From the NCBI GenBank assembly GCA_020216805.1, contig JAIWNN010000072.1, positions 1 to 10,000 on the forward strand: a stretch of 10,000 nucleotides of DNA. The letters run 5' to 3'. The notes below the pieces were generated by a model. It ran no database searches. It saw only the letters and a program-made list of their open reading frames with translations, and was not told where the DNA came from. Shown one piece after another: positions 5,994 through 10,000 of this stretch; position 1 is the stretch's first letter; each line of letters opens with the position of its first letter. The DNA is from Desulfarculus sp. (GTDB lineage Bacteria > Desulfobacterota > Desulfarculia > Desulfarculales > Desulfarculaceae). The position numbers were made by a program, and so were the translations under genes.

Positions 5994-7175
5994 TCAGAGG
6001 TTCTCCACGATCAGCGAGACCGCCTCGCCACCGCCCAGGCACAGGCTGGCCATGCCTAGGTGGGCGTCGCGGTCCTTCATGGCGTAGATCAGGGTGGTCA
6101 GCACCCGCGCGCCCGAGGCCCCGATGGGATGGCCGATGGACAGGGCCCCGCCGTAGACGTTGATCCGGGCCGGGTCCAGGTCCAGGGTGCGCTGCACGGC
6201 GATGGACGAAGCCGCGAAAGCCTCGTTGATCTCGTGCAAATCGATGTCCTTGGGCTCCAGGCCCTGCTTGCCGCAGACCTTGGGGATGGAATAGATCGGG
6301 GCCACCAGGACGTACTTGGGGTCGATGCCGGCCGCGCCCTGGGCCCCCACCTTCACCAGGGGCTTGACGCCCATGGCCTTGGCCCGGTCCACGCTCATCA
6401 GCACCACCGCCGCCGCGCCGTCGTTGAGGCTCGAGGCATTGCCGGCGGTGACGGTGCCTCCGTCCTTCTTGAAGGCCGGCCGGAGCTTGGCCAAAAGCTC
6501 GGGCGAGGACTGGCGCAGGCCCTCGTCGCGATCCACCAACTTGGGCTCGCCCTTCTTCTGCGGGATGGAAACCGGAACGATCTGAGCCTTGAAGCGCCCC
6601 TCCGCGTCGGCCCGCCAGGATTTGCCGTAGGAATCCAGGGCGAAGGCGTCCTGGTCGGCCCGGGTGACATGGTATTTCTCGGCGCAAAGCTCGGCGCTCA
6701 TGCCCATGTGAAAGTCGTTGAGGTGGTCCCAGAGGCCGTCGTGGATCATGGAGTCCACCACCTTGCCGTCTCCCATGCGCTGGCCGGCGCGCTGGTTCAT
6801 CAGCAGATAGGGCGCGCGGGTCATGGACTCCATGCCGCCGGCCACCACCACCTCGGCGTCGCCGCAGGCGATGGCCTGGGCCCCCAGCATCACCGCCTTG
6901 AGCCCCGAGCCGCAGACCTTGTTCACGGTGATGCAGCCCACCTGAACCGGCAGGCCGGCGCGCAGCATGGCCTGGCGGGCCGGATTCTGGCCCAGTCCGG
7001 CCGGCAGCACGCAGCCCATGATCACCTCGTCCACGTCCTGACCGCTGACGCCGGCCCGAGCGATGGCCTCGTTGATGGCGATCACGCCCAGATCCAGGGC
7101 GGTCAGGTCGGCGAAGGCTCCCATGAAAGCGGCGACGGGGGTGCGGCAGGCGCTGACGATCACAACTTCTTTCAT
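5994..7175 (-). CDS. Acetyl-CoA acetyltransferase-like thiolase, second copy
   Basis: Thiolase of 393 aa with a complete active site: Cys88 in NKVCGSGLKA, His156-Met157 in NDFHMGMSAE, Asn317 in NEAFAAS, His349 in GHPIGASG and Cys379 in CLGGGE. Start ATG 7175 (MKEVVIVSACRTPV) has GGAG about 9 nt upstream; an in-frame extension towards 7454 runs back through the regulator gene and is rejected. It differs from the adjacent thiolase in the segments around the substrate pocket (MGCVLPAGLG for [17 protein letters not shown] for NEAFAAQ, INVYGGALSIG for [11 protein letters not shown]), so its acyl preference may differ. A 3-ketoacyl-CoA thiolase role is possible. It follows a WYL-type regulator after 35 nt and ends in a terminator-like hairpin, pointing to a two-gene unit. 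Confidence 0.94.
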   Translation of the reverse strand: MKEVVIVSACRTPVAAFMGAFADLTALDLGVIAINEAIARAGVSGQDVDEVIMGCVLPAGLGQNPARQAMLRAGLPVQVGCITVNKVCGSGLKAVMLGAQAIACGDAEVVVAGGMESMTRAPYLLMNQRAGQRMGDGKVVDSMIHDGLWDHLNDFHMGMSAELCAEKYHVTRADQDAFALDSYGKSWRADAEGRFKAQIVPVSIPQKKGEPKLVDRDEGLRQSSPELLAKLRPAFKKDGGTVTAGNASSLNDGAAAVVLMSVDRAKAMGVKPLVKVGAQGAAGIDPKYVLVAPIYSIPKVCGKQGLEPKDIDLHEINEAFAASSIAVQRTLDLDPARINVYGGALSIGHPIGASGARVLTTLIYAMKDRDAHLGMASLCLGGGEAVSLIVENL

Positions 7176-7189
7176 TGGGCGTACTCCAT

Positions 7190-7203
7190 CGGCAAACTTG
7201 CCG
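7190..7203. promoter_or_regulatory. Small palindrome just upstream of the thiolase 2 ribosome-binding site
   Basis: CGGCAA-AC-TTGCCG is a near-continuous 14-bp palindrome between the regulator stop and the Shine-Dalgarno of the thiolase. It could be a protein-binding site or simply chance; no other copy was noticed near the regulator's promoter. Confidence 0.25.
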
Positions 7204-7210
7204 CGGTTTT

Positions 7211-7855
7211 CTAGTCGGCCGGGGCCGGCGAGAAGAAGGGGGTGGGTATGACCCGCCGCACCCGGGCCAGGGAGACCAGACCGGGCTGTCCTCCGCCCAG
7301 GCCGGCGGCCTCCAGGTAGAGCCGGCCATCGCGCAACAACAGGCGTTGGGGGTCCACCGTCAACTCCGGCGACTGGCCGCCCTCCAACTCCAGCACCACC
7401 CGGCGGCCCTCCTCGATGGCTGGCAGCAAGGCGGACAACACCTCGGGAGCACAACCGAAACCGTCTTGCACCACCACCTGGTCCAGGGTTTCGCCGAACT
7501 GCTCGCGCAATTCCTCGGGCAACTGGCTCACCAGGGTGCGCAACCCGGCCAGGGCCCCAAGGGCGAGGGCGAAGTCGCTGAGCCGGGTGAGCTGGCGCAC
7601 CGCCAGGATCAGAGCGAAGAGGTCGGAGAGGCTCAAACCCCTGACGTTGAAAGTCAACTCCTTGTCCAACACGAACCCGCCATTCTGGCGCGAGTGGTGG
7701 AAGGAGAACCCCATCCCGGCCAGTCGGTCACGGTCCTTGTAAAGCTGGCGGCGGGAAATCTGGTGGCGCCGGCACATTTCCTCAAGGCTGCGGCGAGGAT
7801 GCGCCTTGATGTCGCAGATGATTCCCATGAGTCGGGCCAGCCGACGGCTGTTCAT
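7211..7855 (-). CDS. HTH regulator with WYL-like C-terminal domain
   Basis: Predicted transcription regulator of 214 aa. Residues about 5-65 form a DeoR/HTH_11-like winged helix: RRSLEEMCRRHQISRRQLYK holds the helix-turn-helix, and FSFHHSRQNGGFVLDK is the wing. The C-terminal segment (about 150-205), with VDPQRLLLRDGRLYLEAAG followed by LVSLARVRRVIPT, fits a degenerate WYL ligand-sensing domain, with LYL in place of WYL. Regulators of this kind are about 300 aa, so this is a short version. The ATG at 7855 is preferred over an in-frame GTG at 7861 because GGGAG stands 5 nt before the ATG. A sigma-70-like promoter lies just upstream (7882-7910). The thiolase begins 35 nt after the stop, so the regulator probably heads that operon and may control it. 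The ligand is unknown; the WYL assignment is by eye and moderately sure. Confidence 0.82.
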   Translation of the reverse strand: MNSRRLARLMGIICDIKAHPRRSLEEMCRRHQISRRQLYKDRDRLAGMGFSFHHSRQNGGFVLDKELTFNVRGLSLSDLFALILAVRQLTRLSDFALALGALAGLRTLVSQLPEELREQFGETLDQVVVQDGFGCAPEVLSALLPAIEEGRRVVLELEGGQSPELTVDPQRLLLRDGRLYLEAAGLGGGQPGLVSLARVRRVIPTPFFSPAPAD

Positions 7856-7881
7856 GGCCACTCCCGGGTGACAACCATCTT

Positions 7882-7910
7882 TTCATAGCCGAGTTGGATG
7901 GGCAAGTCAA
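7882..7910 (-). promoter_or_regulatory. Sigma-70-like promoter for the regulator-thiolase unit
   Basis: On the minus strand TTGACT (7910-7905) and TATGAA (7887-7882) are separated by exactly 17 nt. Transcription would start near 7875, giving a leader of about 20 nt that contains the GGGAG ribosome-binding site. The rest of the 145-nt gap to the kinase gene (7911-8000) shows no other clear signal. Confidence 0.6.
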
Positions 7911-8000
7911 GGCGAGCCGGCCGCGGGCGCAAGACGAACCCCGCTTGATTCTAACCGCGCGATCCGACGGCGCATGCGCGGTAACGCACCGGCGGCGGCC

Positions 8001-10000
8001 TCAAGTGGCCGGATCCACCGGCAGCAGCAGCCGGAAGCCAACCCCCCGGCCGGGTCGGTTGTCCACCATCACCCCGCCGCGGTGGTTGCGGGCCACGCCC
8101 AGAACCAAAGGCAAACCCAGGCCCCTACCCGGCAGCTTGGTGGTGAAGAAGGGCTCGAAGATGCGGTCCAGATGGGTCGGGTCCACCCCGGGACCATCGT
8201 CCTCCACCTCCAGATAGACATAGTCCCCCGGAGGATGGTCCTGACCGGGCAGGGCCTTCTCCCACTGGTCCGGTTGGGGCCGGGCCAAGCCGGTGCGCAC
8301 CCAAATCCGTCCCCCCTTGGGCTCCAGGGCCTCGCGGGCGTTGGCCAACAGGCTGGCCAGGGCCTGCTCGATCTGCTCCGGGTCTCCGGAGATGGTTGGC
8401 AGCTCCCGAGCCAGTTCCAGACGCGGCCGGATTGGCTCCGGCCAATCGCGGGTGAGACGCCCCAGGAGAACCGCCACCAGGTCGCTGAGATCCACCGCCG
8501 CTGGCACATAGGGCAAGTGACCGGAATAGGCCAACATATGATGTGATATGTTGCTGGCGCGCAGGGCCTCGGCCAGGGCCAGGTCCAAGTTCGAGCGTAA
8601 CGGCGAAGCCTCCGGAAGGTCCATCATCGCCAATTCCAGCCGGCTGATCACTACTTGCAGGCGGTTGTTGAAGTCGTGGGCCACCCCGGCGGCCATCACT
8701 CCCAGGCTTTCCAAACGCCGGGCCCGCTCCAGGCGGGCTTCCAGCTCCCGCCGAGCCTGTTCGGCCCGGATCAGGCGGTCGATGTCCTCGATCACCGGCA
8801 GCAGGTGCAGGGGCTGACCCCGGTGATCCAACACCAGACGCAACCAGATTCGCCCCCAGACCACCCGCCCGTCGGCGCGCAGGAAGCGCTGATCCTGGCC
8901 GACCGGCTCCACCTCCCGGGCCACCAGGCGGCCCAGATGGAGCCGGAAGTCTTGGCGGTCGTCGGGATGGGTCACCTCATCCAGACCCAGGCGCAGCAAT
9001 TCCTCCCGCTCCCGGCCCAGGAAGCGGCACAGCTCGGGGTTGACGTTCAAAAAGCGCTGGTCCAGCGAGAGGACCGCCGAGCCAATGGGCAATTGGTGAA
9101 AAAGCATCCGAAAACGCTGCTCGCTGGCGCTTAGCTCTCGTTCGGCGCTTTTGAGCCGGGTGACATCGCTGAGGACATTGACGCTCCACCGCTGGCCATC
9201 GATAGTTATCTCTTCGGCGTTCCAGACGAATTCTCGCAGACTTCCATCCTTCATCCGCAGGGTCACCTCGGCGTCCGTCAATCGGCCCCGCTCGCGCAGG
9301 CGGGCCAGCAGTTGGCGGCGATGGTCCAGGTCGGGCCACAGACCCAACTCTCGCGCGGTGTGGCCCACCACTTCCTGGTAATCGAACCCGGTGACGCGCA
9401 AAAAGGCCTGGTTCACCTCGAAAAAGCGCTCGTCCTCAAGGGCGTTGATCGCCACCCAGACCGGGCTGGCGCGGAAGGCCTTGGCGAACTTATCCTGCGA
9501 AACCCTTAAGTGTTCCAGCAGTTCCCGCCGCTCGGTGATGTCGTCCAGGATTCCAAGATAGCCTTCCACCGCGCCTTGGGAATCCCGCAGCGGCTGGACC
9601 CGGGCCAGGGCCCAGACCAGACGGCCCTGGGGGGTCGACAGACGGATCTCCCCCTCGAAGCCCCCCCGCTCCCTGGCCACCCGCCGCCATCGTTCATCGA
9701 TCTCGGTTCTTTCCTCGGGGTGCAGAACCCCCTCCCAACCACGTCCCAGGGACTCCTCCCGGCCCAATCCGGTGATGTCGCTCCAACGCTGGTTGACATA
9801 GGCGAAATGACCATGGGGGTCGGAGAGGAAGATGCCCACCGGGGCCAGGTCGGCCAAAGCCGCGAACCGCTCCACGCTGGCCTCCAGGGCCTCGGCCGCG
9901 GCCCGCTCGCAGCTCAGGTCGCGCCCCAGCACCAGCACCCGCCCCAGGCCGGGATAGGGCACGGCGCTCCAGCCCAGCCACACGCCGCGACCGTGATGGT
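8001..10000 (-). CDS. Multi-PAS sensor histidine kinase (C-terminal 665 aa; start beyond window)
   Basis: Sensor kinase that autophosphorylates a histidine and passes the phosphate to a response regulator. Numbering from the window edge: residues 1-28 are the tail of a PAS/PAC domain (reading open to the edge), so the gene begins outside and the GTG at 9983 is not its start. Three further PAS domains follow at about 45-155, 170-282 and 295-407, each ending in a PAC-like strand (ILDDITERR, VLSDVTRLK, VIEDIDRLI). A short coiled linker precedes the H-box GVAHDFNN with His441 (codon 8676-8678), of the NtrB-like type. The ATPase domain shows the N-box LLANAREAL (Asn553), G1 DDGPG (600-604), F-box FEPFF (614-618) and G2 GRGLGL (624-629). 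No receiver domain follows and no response regulator is in the window, so its partner is unknown. No membrane segment is seen in the visible part. The four tandem PAS folds suggest cytoplasmic redox, gas or small-ligand sensing. Confidence 0.93.
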   Translation of the reverse strand, partial: HHGRGVWLGWSAVPYPGLGRVLVLGRDLSCERAAAEALEASVERFAALADLAPVGIFLSDPHGHFAYVNQRWSDITGLGREESLGRGWEGVLHPEERTEIDERWRRVARERGGFEGEIRLSTPQGRLVWALARVQPLRDSQGAVEGYLGILDDITERRELLEHLRVSQDKFAKAFRASPVWVAINALEDERFFEVNQAFLRVTGFDYQEVVGHTARELGLWPDLDHRRQLLARLRERGRLTDAEVTLRMKDGSLREFVWNAEEITIDGQRWSVNVLSDVTRLKSAERELSASEQRFRMLFHQLPIGSAVLSLDQRFLNVNPELCRFLGREREELLRLGLDEVTHPDDRQDFRLHLGRLVAREVEPVGQDQRFLRADGRVVWGRIWLRLVLDHRGQPLHLLPVIEDIDRLIRAEQARRELEARLERARRLESLGVMAAGVAHDFNNRLQVVISRLELAMMDLPEASPLRSNLDLALAEALRASNISHHMLAYSGHLPYVPAAVDLSDLVAVLLGRLTRDWPEPIRPRLELARELPTISGDPEQIEQALASLLANAREALEPKGGRIWVRTGLARPQPDQWEKALPGQDHPPGDYVYLEVEDDGPGVDPTHLDRIFEPFFTTKLPGRGLGLPLVLGVARNHRGGVMVDNRPGRGVGFRLLLPVDPAT

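Noticed and set aside
6060..7214. Long plus-strand open frame (384 codons) opposite thiolase 2
   Set aside because: It lies fully antisense to an intact thiolase with a complete active site. The composition (many His, Gly, Val, Asp) is typical of a GC-rich antisense artefact.
7176..7454. N-terminal extension of thiolase 2
   Set aside because: It would run back through the regulator gene in another frame. Thiolases start at the MKEVVIVSACRTP segment, which has its own ribosome-binding site.
7953..7982. Short inverted repeat ACCGCGC..GCGCGGT after the kinase gene as a terminator
   Set aside because: Only 7 bp with a 15-nt loop and no T-run, so it is easily expected by chance in GC-rich DNA.
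1..10000. CRISPR array, tRNA/rRNA genes, insertion sequence, phage, toxin-antitoxin or defence genes
   Set aside because: I looked on both strands and found no regularly spaced repeats, no cloverleaf, and no transposase, integrase or toxin-like frames. The window is mainly housekeeping metabolism and signalling.

Overview
This is a GC-rich window (by eye about two thirds G+C, with strong G/C preference at third codon positions). All nine genes I can support lie on the minus strand. The content is acyl-CoA metabolism (two thiolases, enoyl-CoA hydratase, acyl-CoA dehydrogenase), a B12-mutase chaperone GTPase (MeaB), a sulfatase-like protein, two regulators and a multi-PAS histidine kinase. Together with hairpins of the type GGGGGAACCC..GGGTTCCCCC between genes, this fits a fatty-acid-oxidising member of the Desulfobacterota (former Deltaproteobacteria), perhaps Desulfarculus-like. 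That placement is inference; no rRNA or other taxonomic marker is present.

In order of transcription (high to low coordinates): 10000-8001 is the C-terminal part of a PAS-PAS-PAS-PAS histidine kinase that runs in from beyond the window. 7855-7211 encodes a small HTH/WYL-type regulator preceded by a good sigma-70-like promoter (7882-7910). It is followed after 35 nt by a thiolase (7175-5994), which ends in an intrinsic-terminator-like hairpin plus T7 (5959-5989). Regulator and thiolase therefore look like one transcription unit. A second thiolase (5761-4580), an enoyl-CoA hydratase (4426-3641) and a short-chain-type acyl-CoA dehydrogenase (3495-2347) follow, separated by 145-232 nt gaps. Every one of these four metabolic genes has a strong palindrome 4-18 nt after its stop codon.

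The 2048-2346 gap holds no gene but is packed with inverted repeats. It is followed by a sulfatase/alkaline-phosphatase-superfamily protein (2047-1232), meaB (1153-149) and, overlapping meaB by 16 nt, the start of an XRE-family regulator (164 to beyond position 1).

Functionally, the acyl-CoA dehydrogenase, hydratase and thiolases cover three of the four steps of beta-oxidation (or butyryl-CoA/acetoacetyl-CoA interconversion). The 3-hydroxyacyl-CoA dehydrogenase is not in the window. MeaB points to methylmalonyl-CoA (or related) mutase nearby, i.e. propionate or branched/odd-chain metabolism. I see no clear sign of a defence system, mobile element or CRISPR array. The least explained items are a directional palindromic repeat family (three copies), the sulfatase-like protein, and the regulator-thiolase unit.
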